Below the pieces are notes generated by a model that was not told the DNA's origin, did not search any database, and saw nothing but the letters and a program-made list of their open reading frames with translations. 14,822 nt of DNA, from positions 1 to 14,822 of the forward strand of contig DDXG01000165.1 in the NCBI GenBank assembly GCA_002347125.1, given 5' to 3'. The position numbers and the translations under genes were made by a program. Shown piece by piece: positions 1 to 8,236 of the stretch. Source of the stretch: Phycisphaerales bacterium UBA2266 (GTDB taxonomy: Bacteria; Planctomycetota; Phycisphaerae; Sedimentisphaerales; Anaerobacaceae). The stretch's first letter is position 1, and each line of letters opens with the position of its first letter.

Positions 1-1
1 C

Positions 2-2419
2 GAGGCCATCGCCTGGGCCTGGGAACTGCTGACCGGCGTCTGGGGCATCGAGCCCGACCGCCTGTGGGCCACGGTCTTCGCCGGCGACCCCGAAGACGGC
101 CTGCCGCGGGACGATGAGGCGGCGAAGCTCTGGACGGATGTGACGCCAATTGCCGCCGACCGCGTTCTGGCCTTTGGCAAGAAGGACAACTTCTGGGAGA
201 TGGGCGAGACCGGGCCGTGCGGACCGTGCAGCGAGATCCATATCGACCTGGGGCCGCATCGCTGCGACAAGCAAGGCGTGCCGGGGCACAAGTGCGGCGT
301 CAACGCCGGCTGCGCCCGCTACATCGAGTTGTGGAATCTCGTGTTCATTCAGTATAACCGCACCGAAGGCGGCAGACTTGTGCCGCTGTCCGCCCGCTAT
401 GTCGATACCGGGGCCGGCCTGGAGCGCATATCGGCCGTCCTGCAGAACAAGACCAGCAACTACGATACGGACCTGTTCATGCCCATCATCGACCGCGTGG
501 CGAAGATCAGCGGCCGGACGTATTCATCGAAGCTGGGCAACCCGATGGACAATGCCTTTCGCGTCATTGCCGACCATATCCGCGCCCTGAGCATGGCCAT
601 CGCCGACGGGGCGACCCCTTCCAACGAGGGCCGCGGCTATGTTATCCGGCGGATTCTGCGGCGGGCATCGCGATTCGGGCGGGAACTGGGCCTGCATGAG
701 CCGTTCCTGCACACGCTGGTTCCCGTGGTTGTTGAGGTGCTCGGCGAAGCGTTCCCCGAAGTGGCCGGCCGCGCGGGGCACGTGGCGACCGTTATCGAGG
801 CTGAGGAGACCAGCTTCGGGCGGACGCTCGACCGGGGCATCCAGATATTCGCTGCCGCGGCCGGTCGCGCCGCCAAGACGCCCGACAAGACCATCGCGGG
901 CGACGATGCCTTTCAACTCTACGACACCTACGGCTTCCCGCTGGACCTGACGCAACTGATGGCCGAGGAACGGGGCCTGAACGTCGACACGGTTGGATTC
1001 GCAGAGCGGATGCAGCAGCAGAAGGACCTGGCACGGGCTGCGCAGAAGGGGGCCTCATTGGTCAACATCCTGGCCGACGCGGAGCTGCCCGCCACCGATG
1101 ACACACACAAATACGCGGACGGCACATGCGAAGGGCGAATCCTGGGCTGGGTCGCCGGCGACCGACTAATCCGCGAGGGCTCGCTGACCGGTTCGGTCGA
1201 GGCCGGGATTATCCTCGACCGGACCTGTTTCTACGCCGAGTCCGGAGGTCAGGCCGGCGATTGCGGGATGCTCGAATCGCCCGGCGGGACGTTCGTCGTC
1301 GATGACACCCTCAAGATCGCCAACTGCATCGTTCACAAGGGACGCATGGACCGCGGTTCGCTGAGTGTCGGTGATGTCGTTACCGCCCGCGTCAGTCCCG
1401 ACCGCCAGGCCACGCGCAAGAACCATACCGCCACACACCTGCTCCAGTGGGCCCTGCAACAGGTCCTCGGTTCGGCCGTGGCCCAGCAGGGCAGTTTCGT
1501 GGGGCCGGAGTACCTGCGGTTCGATTTCACCTATCCCGGCGCACCGACCCGCGAACAGTTGGAACAGGTTGAGAGCCTGGTCCGCGGCAAGATCGCCGAA
1601 GACCTGCCCGTCACGGCCGCGGTCATGGCCCGCGAACAGGCGGACAAGCTTGGCGCGATGGCCCTGTTCGGGGAGAAGTACGGCGCACAGGTCCGTGTCA
1701 TCGCCATCGGCGCCGAAGACGAGAGCCACATCGGTGAGGCGATGAGCCGGGAGTTCTGCGGCGGCACGCACGTGGACCGCATCGGCGTCATTGGCGATTT
1801 CAAGATCATCAAGGAGGAGAGCATCTCGGCGGGCGTGCGGCGGATTACGGCGCTGACCGGCCGGGCGCTGGCCGATTACCTTCACAAGCGCAGCGTCATC
1901 GTGGACGAACTGGCGGCCAGGCTGCGGACGAATCCTGAATCGCTGCCCGACCGTGTCGAACAACTGCTGGCCGAGAACAAGCGCCTGGCCAAGGAACTCA
2001 AGGCCGGGGTCGGGCGGGCCGCCGCCGATACGATAGCCGAGGCCCGGAAACTGCTGGAAGCCTGTGAGAAGGTCGGCGATGCGCATATCATTGTGGGTCC
2101 GCTGTCGCGGGCCCCGATCGAGCAGGCGCGAGCGGCCATGGACATGCTCAGGAAGAAGGCCCCGTCGGCTGCGATTGTCCTGGCGATGGACGACGATGGC
2201 AAGGCCATGCTCCTGGCGGGCGTAACTGACGATCTCATCGCCAGGGGCATCAAAGCCGGCGAAATCATCCGTGAGATTGCCCCCATCGTCGATGGCGGCG
2301 GCGGCGGCCGACCCAACATGGCCCAGGCCGGCGGCAAGAACCCCGCCAGAATCCCCGAAGCCCTCGTCAAAGCCGCCGAGATCATCAAGGTCCGGCTAGA
2401 CGAAGCTGCGTCGGTATGA
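2..2419 (+). CDS. alaS: Alanyl-tRNA synthetase, 5'-truncated by window edge
   Basis: Charges tRNA-Ala with alanine in the cytoplasm and edits mischarged Ser and Gly. The frame is open from base 2 with no stop, so the GTG at 140 is internal. The visible part is 805 residues. Against E. coli AlaRS (about 875 aa) roughly 100 N-terminal residues, including class II motif 1, are missing. Visible in order: ETGPCGPCSEIH of the catalytic core near base 210, the class II motif 3 sequence TGAGLERI near base 410, the editing-domain zinc motif HTATH at 1424-1438, its partner CGGTH at 1757-1771, and the C-terminal glycine-rich GGGGGRPNMAQAGG near 2300, typical of the C-Ala domain. All zinc ligands (HxxxH and CxxxH) are present, so editing should be intact. 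It ends 52 nt before the stop of the convergent SurA-like gene. The identification is near certain; nothing in the visible part looks broken. Confidence 0.98.
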   Translation, partial: EAIAWAWELLTGVWGIEPDRLWATVFAGDPEDGLPRDDEAAKLWTDVTPIAADRVLAFGKKDNFWEMGETGPCGPCSEIHIDLGPHRCDKQGVPGHKCGVNAGCARYIELWNLVFIQYNRTEGGRLVPLSARYVDTGAGLERISAVLQNKTSNYDTDLFMPIIDRVAKISGRTYSSKLGNPMDNAFRVIADHIRALSMAIADGATPSNEGRGYVIRRILRRASRFGRELGLHEPFLHTLVPVVVEVLGEAFPEVAGRAGHVATVIEAEETSFGRTLDRGIQIFAAAAGRAAKTPDKTIAGDDAFQLYDTYGFPLDLTQLMAEERGLNVDTVGFAERMQQQKDLARAAQKGASLVNILADAELPATDDTHKYADGTCEGRILGWVAGDRLIREGSLTGSVEAGIILDRTCFYAESGGQAGDCGMLESPGGTFVVDDTLKIANCIVHKGRMDRGSLSVGDVVTARVSPDRQATRKNHTATHLLQWALQQVLGSAVAQQGSFVGPEYLRFDFTYPGAPTREQLEQVESLVRGKIAEDLPVTAAVMAREQADKLGAMALFGEKYGAQVRVIAIGAEDESHIGEAMSREFCGGTHVDRIGVIGDFKIIKEESISAGVRRITALTGRALADYLHKRSVIVDELAARLRTNPESLPDRVEQLLAENKRLAKELKAGVGRAAADTIAEARKLLEACEKVGDAHIIVGPLSRAPIEQARAAMDMLRKKAPSAAIVLAMDDDGKAMLLAGVTDDLIARGIKAGEIIREIAPIVDGGGGGRPNMAQAGGKNPARIPEALVKAAEIIKVRLDEAASV

Positions 2420-2456
2420 TGCCGACCGCCCTTGCCTCACGTGCGGCTGGGTCATC

Positions 2457-2471
2457 CGGCTCTGGGAGCCG
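2457..2471. terminator. Short hairpin between convergent stop codons (possible weak bidirectional terminator)
   Basis: CGGCTC-TGG-GAGCCG forms a perfect 6-bp stem with a 3-nt loop in the 52-bp gap between the alaS stop and the convergent SurA-like stop; it abuts the latter. There is no T-run on either side, so it is not a canonical intrinsic terminator. The position between converging genes is the main argument for a termination or 3'-end stabilising role. Confidence 0.35.
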
Positions 2472-3953
2472 TCACGGTACGTCCAGCGGCCTGATGGCCG
2501 CAAGCCGGTCTTCGTAGAGCGTGTAATCGTAGCGGGCGAGCAGATCGGCCTTCGCTTTGTCGAACGCCTCGACCCGCCGTTCGGCCCACAGCTTCCACTT
2601 GACACGATTGCGCGTCTGATCATCGAGTGTGGGCGGATCGCCGGCGTCCTTCTCCATGACCTTGACGATGCGCCACTTGACGCTGTTGCCGCTGAAGAGG
2701 CCCTTGATGGGTCCGACGACCGTGTTCGGATCGGCCGCGAAGATCGGCTCGCCGAAGATGCCCTCGGCGCTGCGGTAGGTATCGAAGGGCTGGCTTTCCT
2801 TGTTGATGCTGTCGCGCTGTTTGACTTGTTCGAAGTCCTTGCCCGCGTCGAGATCCGCCCGCACGGCGTCGGCGGCGGCGCGTGTGTCGAGCCATATCTG
2901 GTCGATCTTGACCTTCTCGCCGACGCGGAAATCGTCCTTGTGGGCGGCGAAATAGGCGTCGATCTGGCTGTCATTGGGTTCGGCGACCGCCTGGTACATA
3001 TCCATCTTTGCCTTGCCGAGCAGGCGCATGTCCTCCTGTTGTTTGATCTGGGCCAGCAATTCGGGGTTCTTGTCGTAGCCTTTTGCCTCGGCTTCGACCA
3101 CGAGGACGGGCAGCCGAAGCCCCTGATCGACGAACCGTTCAATGCCCTCGGGGGTGTTGAGGTCTTCCGGACGGCGCGGCGGGGCGATGTTGGTCAGGGC
3201 GTTGAACATGTCCAGCAGGGTGAACTTGCCGCCCTCAAAGGTGGCCAGGACCATGTCTTTTTCGGCCTGGGTCAGTTCTTCCTGGACCTGACGGACCATG
3301 ACGAATTGCATGGCCCGCTCGATCTTGGGCTGCAAGAGCAGCCGCATGTGAATCCTGGCGGCCTTGGGGAAGTTCTCCGTTATCTTCTTGGCCTTGACCC
3401 GTTCGTAGACCTGCTGGTAGTACATGTCCATGACCTGGCGGCTCTTGGCGCTCTGGAGGGTCACACGGGCGGCCGTCTCGTCAAGGCGGGGATTGGCCTT
3501 CATGGCGGCCTGGACCTCTTCTTCGGTGACGGTGACCTTGCCCTGGATGTAGTCGCCGATGAGCAGATTGACCAGCCGCCGGCCGCGGAAGTCGGCCATG
3601 GCGGTACGGATCATTTCGTCGTTGAGGGCTCCGGCCTTGCGGGCATCGAGGGTCATGGCCCTCTCCGCGACGAGTTCGAGGGCGACGTCGCGGACGGTCA
3701 GCGCCCTGGCCCGCTCGACGTCCAGCCCATCATAGGGGCCGATCAACTCCATGTATCGCCTGACGACCTCGTCGCGGCTGATCTGGTACTCACCGATGGC
3801 CGCCAAGACATTGGGGTCGGCCGGGGGTTGGGGTTTGTCGGCGACGGTCTTTGTTTCGGTCTGTGCGGCCGGGGTCTCGGCGGCCCGCACGCCGGAGGCC
3901 ACAAGGAGCACACAGGCGGTCAATACAACTGCAATGACAGGCATACGTCTCAT
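2472..3953 (-). CDS. Exported SurA/PrsA-like foldase with degenerate parvulin domain
   Basis: Probable extracytoplasmic chaperone or peptidyl-prolyl isomerase-like protein of 493 residues. The start at 3953 (MRRMPVIAVV) is chosen because it opens a signal peptide (hydrophobic 4-20, cleavage near VRA-AE, 24-25), has AGGAG 10 nt upstream, and lies downstream of a strong promoter whose -10 is at 4029-4034; longer starts would precede that promoter. Residues 48-170 and 237-355 look like two copies of a SurA-N-type helical module (VLAAIGEYQIS and VLATFEGGKFTL begin them; VTEEEVQAAMKANP and PNDSQIDAYFAAHKDD close them). Residues 348-432 follow the PpiC/parvulin pattern (ADAVRADLDAGKDFEQV; GPIKGLF; WRIVKV). 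The usual RHIL histidine aligns with Gln352 and the usual YHI histidine with Arg428, so isomerase activity is doubtful. The family assignment is from pattern recognition; a purely structural chaperone role is equally possible. Confidence 0.8.
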   Translation of the reverse strand: MRRMPVIAVVLTACVLLVASGVRAAETPAAQTETKTVADKPQPPADPNVLAAIGEYQISRDEVVRRYMELIGPYDGLDVERARALTVRDVALELVAERAMTLDARKAGALNDEMIRTAMADFRGRRLVNLLIGDYIQGKVTVTEEEVQAAMKANPRLDETAARVTLQSAKSRQVMDMYYQQVYERVKAKKITENFPKAARIHMRLLLQPKIERAMQFVMVRQVQEELTQAEKDMVLATFEGGKFTLLDMFNALTNIAPPRRPEDLNTPEGIERFVDQGLRLPVLVVEAEAKGYDKNPELLAQIKQQEDMRLLGKAKMDMYQAVAEPNDSQIDAYFAAHKDDFRVGEKVKIDQIWLDTRAAADAVRADLDAGKDFEQVKQRDSINKESQPFDTYRSAEGIFGEPIFAADPNTVVGPIKGLFSGNSVKWRIVKVMEKDAGDPPTLDDQTRNRVKWKLWAERRVEAFDKAKADLLARYDYTLYEDRLAAIRPLDVP

Positions 3954-3998
3954 TTTCCAGGGTCTCCTGTATTCAAAAAGACAGACAGGTGTTCGGCC

Positions 3999-4016
3999 GG
4001 CCCGCAACCGCGGGCC
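3999..4016 (-). promoter_or_regulatory. GC-rich hairpin near the 5' end of the SurA-like mRNA
   Basis: GGCCCGC-AACC-GCGGGCC on the plus strand (GGTT loop in the mRNA) gives a perfect 7-bp all-GC stem with a 4-nt loop. It begins within about 6 nt of the predicted transcription start, some 45 nt before the start codon. There is no U-tract behind it, so it is more likely an mRNA 5'-stabilising or early-pausing element than a terminator. The function is inferred. Confidence 0.4.
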
Positions 4017-4028
4017 CATGAGAAGGTC

Positions 4029-4057
4029 ATTATAGCACGTGCGTGCGGCGTTTTCCA
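4029..4057 (-). promoter_or_regulatory. Promoter of the SurA-like gene (extended -10)
   Basis: On the minus strand a perfect TATAAT (4029-4034) is preceded by TGC, an extended -10 element. With a 17-nt spacer the -35 position reads TGGAAA (4052-4057), a 4/6 match to TTGACA. Predicted transcription start is near 4022, giving a leader of about 69 nt to the start at 3953. This is among the clearest promoters in the window. Confidence 0.6.
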
Positions 4058-4104
4058 GAGGCATTCAACTGTTTGCCCCGCAGCGGCGGCGGCGGATTTT
4101 GTGT

Positions 4105-4133
4105 TTGATTGGCGGGCGCGGGGCCCATACAAT
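4105..4133 (+). promoter_or_regulatory. Promoter of the serine protease operon
   Basis: TTGATT (4105-4110), a 17-nt spacer and TACAAT (4128-4133) match the sigma-70 consensus 4/6 and 5/6 with ideal spacing. Predicted start is near 4140, leaving about 55 nt to the ATG at 4195. It lies back to back with the promoter of the SurA-like gene; the two -35 boxes are about 48 bp apart, so one regulator could touch both. Confidence 0.55.
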
Positions 4134-4194
4134 GGCGGCTGGATTCCGGCAGACCGGGATATTTCCAGTGTGAATATCGTGGGAGTCAGGCGCC

Positions 4195-5244
4195 ATGAAG
4201 GCTGTGCGGGCGATACACGGTGTGATGGCTGTGGCTGTGTGGTTGTCGGCCGTGGTGGCGGTGTCGGCGGCCGCTCCGGCGGATGTGATTGTGCTCAAGG
4301 AGGGCCAGCGTCTGGTGGGGGATATTGTGCTCGAGAAGGACAGCACGTTGTACATCGACGTGGGCGTAACGGTGCTGGCAGTGCCTCGCGAGAAGATCGA
4401 GTCCGTGGAGTACGCCGCCAAGGAACGGGGCAACGGCGCCGTCGAGCCAAACCAGCCCGCGGACGCGGGCGAGGTCGTGGTTGAGTTGCCCGGCACGGGC
4501 CTTTACCGCACGGCGAATCTCAAGAAGACGACCATTGAGCAGTGTGTTGCAAGGGTGGCCGAGGCGGTCGTGAAGGTCTCCAGCGCGGCGGGAACCGGGT
4601 CGGGTTTCTTCATCAACGAGCAGGGGTACGTCATTACGAACTACCACGTGATTGAACGTGAAACCCGGATTTCGGTGGTAGTCTTTCGTAAGAGCGTCAA
4701 GGGCTACGAACGGCAGACATTCAAGAAGGTCAGGATCGTCGCGTTGAATCCCTTCATGGACCTGGCGCTGCTGAAGGTCGAGGACATGGGGCCGAAGGCG
4801 GCGGCCTACGCGCCGCTGGGGGATATGGAGAGGACCGAAGTCGGCGAGCCGGTGTTCGCCATCGGTAACCCGCTGGGGTTGGAGCGGACGGTGACCAACG
4901 GCGTCATCAGCACCAAGAGCCGCGTGTTCGAGGGACTGGTGTACATCCAGACGAACGCGGACATCAACCCCGGCAATTCGGGCGGGCCGCTGTTCAATCT
5001 GGCCGGAGAGGTGATCGGCGTTACGAATATGGGGTATATCTTCTACGGCGGACTGGGGTTTGCCATTCCAGTCAACTATGTGAAGGACTTCGTCGACCAC
5101 TATGAGGCCTTCGCCTACGACAAGGATAATCCGAATACGGGCTATCGGTACTTTCAGCCCGACGGCCGCCGCAGGCAGGGCCGGCCGGAGTTTCTGCGGG
5201 GCAAGGACACCGCGGGCGAAAGCGGCGACAGGCCGCAGCCATGA
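4195..5244 (+). CDS. Exported trypsin-fold (S1C, HtrA/Deg-type) serine protease without PDZ domain
   Basis: Secreted serine endopeptidase of 349 residues, probably acting in the periplasm. The ATG at 4195 has GGGAG 9 nt upstream and opens a signal peptide (hydrophobic 9-26, AAA near the cleavage site). Residues 30-72 form a small beta-rich module (VLKEGQRLVGDIVLEKDSTLYI...VPREKIESVE) before the protease domain. The catalytic triad is complete: His151 in TNYHV, Asp189 in MDLALL, Ser262 in NPGNSGGP. After the protease fold only about 55 polar residues remain, so the PDZ domains of DegP/DegS are absent. The tail is Arg/Gly/Asp-rich. It is followed after about 41 nt by a second exported protein on the same strand, probably in one operon. 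Protease identity is secure; the substrate is unknown. The lack of PDZ implies a different way of selecting targets than in DegS or DegP. Confidence 0.93.
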   Translation: MKAVRAIHGVMAVAVWLSAVVAVSAAAPADVIVLKEGQRLVGDIVLEKDSTLYIDVGVTVLAVPREKIESVEYAAKERGNGAVEPNQPADAGEVVVELPGTGLYRTANLKKTTIEQCVARVAEAVVKVSSAAGTGSGFFINEQGYVITNYHVIERETRISVVVFRKSVKGYERQTFKKVRIVALNPFMDLALLKVEDMGPKAAAYAPLGDMERTEVGEPVFAIGNPLGLERTVTNGVISTKSRVFEGLVYIQTNADINPGNSGGPLFNLAGEVIGVTNMGYIFYGGLGFAIPVNYVKDFVDHYEAFAYDKDNPNTGYRYFQPDGRRRQGRPEFLRGKDTAGESGDRPQP

Positions 5245-5285
5245 CAGGCGGTTCAAGAACACTCTGAATCAGGAAAGGCCATGTG

Positions 5286-7184
5286 ATGAAACTGGAACGG
5301 ATGTTGACGGGGCGGCGGGTATGCGCCGTGATGATGCTGGGGGCTGTGTTGTGTGCCACGGGCGGGGCGGCGACACCCAAGGCCGCGCAGTTGTTGCCGT
5401 CTAAGACGGTCTTCCTCCTGGAGGTGGACAACTTCCAGACGCTGTGGGATCAGTTCAAGCAGACGAGTTTCCACGGGCTGTACGCAGATCCGGCGATGAA
5501 GCCGTTTCTCGACGATTTTCACACCAAGCGAAAGGACAAGGCCTCCAAGGCGGACAACGAGATCGTCCAGATGATCTTCGGGGCCGGCACGCTCCCATCG
5601 GGGCGCGTGGCGGCCGCGGTGGTGCTGCCGGAATCGGGTACGGGCGAGCCGGCCTTCGTGGTGCTGGCCGAGTGGGGCGACAAGCTGGCGGCGGTTCGCG
5701 AGGCGATTGATAAGATGGTCTCCAAGGCGGTTGATGACGGGGCGCGAAAGAGCCGCCAGGAGTATCGGGGCGTGGAGATCACCACGATCACGACGCTCGA
5801 CGCGCCAGAGGTCGGCAGCGGCGCCGCCGGCCGGGAGGCCGACGCAGAGGCGTCCGGCCCGGAATCCGTGAGCTACTGCTTCGTCGGGGATTGCCTGATT
5901 GCCGGCGATCAGATGCCGGTTATCGAGTTCGTCGTCGCGCATATTCAAGGGGCCGGCGGTTCGACGATGGCCCAGTCCGACGACTATAGTTCCGCGATGA
6001 AAGCGGTTGGACCGAATCATGATGCGGATTTGTATCTGAACATCCGCGAACTCGTACGGGCGTTGACGGCCGAGAGCCAGGGCGGCCAGGCCATGAAGAT
6101 CGTGGAGAACCTCGGGCTGGACAATGTGGTGTCGTTGGCCGGGGCGTTGGGGGTGGCGCGGCAGGCGGACAGGACGTCGTCGCTGCGACTGCTGCTGAAG
6201 GTCGACGGGGCCAAACGAGGCGTCTGCCGGATGCTGGATATCAAGTCGAGCCCGCTGCAGGCGCCGAAGTTCTTCCCGACGGACGCGACGTCGGTCTTCT
6301 TCCTGAGTCTGGATGTCAAGCAGTTATTTGAGGAGCTGGTCGCCACACTCAATCGTTTCTCGCCGCAGTATGCCGCCATTGCACAGATGCCGTTTATTCC
6401 CATCGACCCGCAGAACGGGCTGTTCGGCGATATCAAGTCCGCGATCATCGACAACCTGGGGACGGACCTGGCGGTGGCCGGCAAGGTCAGCAAGTCGGGT
6501 TCGGCGCTGGACCCGGCGGCGACGCTCAGTGAGATGGTCGCGGCTATGACCGTCGGCAATCGGGCGAATCTTGAGAAGGCGCTCGGCGCGGTGCATGGGA
6601 TGATGTTGTCCCAGGGCAATCCCGAGATGCGGCGCGAATTGCTGGGCCACACGATCTATCGAGTCAACCTGGCCGAGGTGATGGGCGGCGAGAGCGAGCA
6701 GGCCATGCCGATGGCGGCGGGCGTCGGACCGGCGAGCCCCCCGACGCCGATCCTGGCCTTCACGATTAGTGACTCGCACCTCATCGTCGGGTCCGAGGCG
6801 TCGGTGGAACGGGCGATTCGGGCGATGGCGGGGGCGGACGCCGGGACGCTGGACTCGGCGGTGTGGTATCGCCGGGCCCGTGCGGCGATTCCGGCGCTGG
6901 TCGGGATGGCGGGTCTGAGCGATATGGCGGCGGCCGGCGGACATATGTGGCAGCAGCTCCGCGAGATGGACGCCCTGGCCAAGGGCGACCATTCTGAATT
7001 GCAGTTGGGCATGTCCTCCGCCGGGCCGCAGTTCCTGTTCGCCGGTCCGGACGGCCTGTTTGACTTCTCCCTGCTGCCCGAGTTCGACAAGGTCCGCAAG
7101 CACTTCGGGCTGACGGCCGCCTATGGCATTTCACGGCAGGACGGGTTTTTCTTCGAGGTCAAGCTGCTCGAACCGACGCCATGA
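5286..7184 (+). CDS. Exported protein of unknown function with internal duplication (DUF3352-like style)
   Basis: 632 residues, function not recognised. The ATG at 5286 has AGGAAAGG 7 nt upstream; an in-frame GTG three bases earlier is possible. A signal peptide is visible (basic MKLERMLTGRR, hydrophobic 12-23, AATPKA cleavage region). The chain appears to be two related halves. LLPSKTVFLLEVDNFQTLWDQF (36-57) resembles FFPTDATSVFFLSLDVKQLFEEL (329-351), and the later part of each half shares a pattern: a G-x-x-I strand, a long variable loop, then YCFVGDCLIAGDQMPVIE (197-214) against AFTISDSHLIVGSEASVE (491-508). This layout recalls bacterial DUF3352-type proteins, but I cannot confirm the family without a profile search. 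It lies about 41 nt after the S1C protease gene, so a substrate, inhibitor or partner role is possible. No catalytic motif or cysteine cluster is visible. Confidence 0.88.
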   Translation: MKLERMLTGRRVCAVMMLGAVLCATGGAATPKAAQLLPSKTVFLLEVDNFQTLWDQFKQTSFHGLYADPAMKPFLDDFHTKRKDKASKADNEIVQMIFGAGTLPSGRVAAAVVLPESGTGEPAFVVLAEWGDKLAAVREAIDKMVSKAVDDGARKSRQEYRGVEITTITTLDAPEVGSGAAGREADAEASGPESVSYCFVGDCLIAGDQMPVIEFVVAHIQGAGGSTMAQSDDYSSAMKAVGPNHDADLYLNIRELVRALTAESQGGQAMKIVENLGLDNVVSLAGALGVARQADRTSSLRLLLKVDGAKRGVCRMLDIKSSPLQAPKFFPTDATSVFFLSLDVKQLFEELVATLNRFSPQYAAIAQMPFIPIDPQNGLFGDIKSAIIDNLGTDLAVAGKVSKSGSALDPAATLSEMVAAMTVGNRANLEKALGAVHGMMLSQGNPEMRRELLGHTIYRVNLAEVMGGESEQAMPMAAGVGPASPPTPILAFTISDSHLIVGSEASVERAIRAMAGADAGTLDSAVWYRRARAAIPALVGMAGLSDMAAAGGHMWQQLREMDALAKGDHSELQLGMSSAGPQFLFAGPDGLFDFSLLPEFDKVRKHFGLTAAYGISRQDGFFFEVKLLEPTP

Positions 7185-7276
7185 ACGCAGGCACGCGGCC
7201 CCGACCTCCCTTGGAAGCATTGCCATGATGTCTGATAAGGACGTCAGTGGGGGTTTCGGCACGCCGACGGACATCC

Positions 7277-8152
7277 TCAGTGAATGACCTTGTTGAGCGG
7301 GTAGGTGATGATCCCGGAGGCGCCGGCGCGTTTGAGGGCGGGCACGATGGTCCGCTCGACGGAATCGTCGAGGATCACCTCGAGTGCGACGTAGTCCGAG
7401 TCCGCCAGGGACGAGACCGTGGGACTTTTCTCGGCGGGCAGGATGGCGATGATGTCGTCGAGGTCGTGCTTGAGGACGTTCATCTTGAGGCCGACCTTGC
7501 CGCGGGCCTCGATGGCGGCCGTCAGGAGGATGCAGATGTTCTCAATCTTCTCGCGTTTGAAGGAGTCCTTCCAGGCGGCCTTGTTGGCGATGACGCGGGT
7601 GGTGGAGGTAATGACCGTGTCAATGACGCGGAGGTTGTTGGCGCGGAGGCTGCTGCCCGTCTCGGTCAGTTCCACGATGGCGTTGACCAGGCGGGCCTTG
7701 ACCTCGGTGGCGCCCCAACTGAACTCCACCCTGACGTCGATACCCTTGTCCTTGAAGTATTTCCGTGTGACATTGACCAGCTCGGTGGCCACAATGCCGC
7801 CGGCCAGGTCCTCGGGTGTCCGCACCTCCGACTCGTTCGGGACCGCCAGCACCCAGCGGGCCGGGTTGCTGGTGGCCTTGCTGTAGGCCAGTTCGCAGAC
7901 GTCGACGACGTCGCAGTCGTTTTCCTTGACCCAGTCGTAGCCGGTGATGCCGGCGTCCAGCACGCCGTCGCCGACGTAGCGGCCCATCTCCTGGGCACGG
8001 AGCACCACGAGGCCGATCTGAGGATCGTCGATCCTGGGGAAATACCCTCGCTCCATACCGACGATATTAAACCCGGCCTTTGCGAAGAGGTCGATCGTGG
8101 CGTCCTTGAGGCTCCCGGCGGGCAGGCCCAGTTTGAGTACTTGTTGTGTCAT
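7277..8152 (-). CDS. hisG: ATP phosphoribosyltransferase, long form
   Basis: Catalyses the first committed step of histidine synthesis: ATP plus PRPP gives phosphoribosyl-ATP and pyrophosphate. 291 residues, the usual size of the long, hexameric, HisZ-independent form. The start at 8152 (MTQQVLKLGLPAGSL) matches the conserved family N-terminus; an upstream in-frame ATG at 8209 would add 19 unconserved residues. The PRPP-binding loop ELTETGSSLRANNL is at 161-174. Residues 215-291 form the C-terminal ACT-like regulatory domain (family knowledge: histidine feedback site), with VLKHDLDDIIAILPA and the terminal SGIITYPLNKVIH. No other his gene is in the window, so it is separated from the rest of the pathway here. 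It is the last gene of the nusA cluster, 84 nt after the HhH gene, with no strong Shine-Dalgarno. Whether it uses the operon promoter or one in that gap is unclear. Confidence 0.97.
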   Translation of the reverse strand: MTQQVLKLGLPAGSLKDATIDLFAKAGFNIVGMERGYFPRIDDPQIGLVVLRAQEMGRYVGDGVLDAGITGYDWVKENDCDVVDVCELAYSKATSNPARWVLAVPNESEVRTPEDLAGGIVATELVNVTRKYFKDKGIDVRVEFSWGATEVKARLVNAIVELTETGSSLRANNLRVIDTVITSTTRVIANKAAWKDSFKREKIENICILLTAAIEARGKVGLKMNVLKHDLDDIIAILPAEKSPTVSSLADSDYVALEVILDDSVERTIVPALKRAGASGIITYPLNKVIH

Positions 8153-8172
8153 TGGATTACTGTCCGTTCGAT

Positions 8173-8208
8173 TGGCGGATGGATTCGTGCATGCCGCCGC
8201 ATCCGCCA
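8173..8208. repeat. Inverted repeat between the HhH-like gene and hisG
   Basis: TGGCGGAT (8173-8180) and ATCCGCCA (8201-8208) are perfect 8-bp inverted repeats separated by 20 nt, in the 84-nt gap upstream of hisG. It could be an mRNA hairpin for differential expression of hisG or an operator. There is no T-run, so it is not a standard terminator. Confidence 0.35.
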
Positions 8209-8236
8209 TGATCGCTGCACGCGGGCGGCCGCGGCG

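Noticed and set aside
1166..2086. Minus-strand 306-codon open frame within alaS
   Set aside because: Fully inside alaS, whose editing and C-terminal motifs are intact on the plus strand.
2826..4484. Plus-strand open frame of 552 codons antisense to the SurA-like gene
   Set aside because: It runs across the divergent promoter region and into the protease gene in the wrong frame. The real gene has a signal peptide, an RBS and a promoter.
7185..7276. Expected terminator between the convergent 632-residue protein gene and hisG
   Set aside because: I found no convincing stem followed by a T-run in this 92-bp gap, only a 6-bp GATGTC/GACATC inverted repeat with a long loop.
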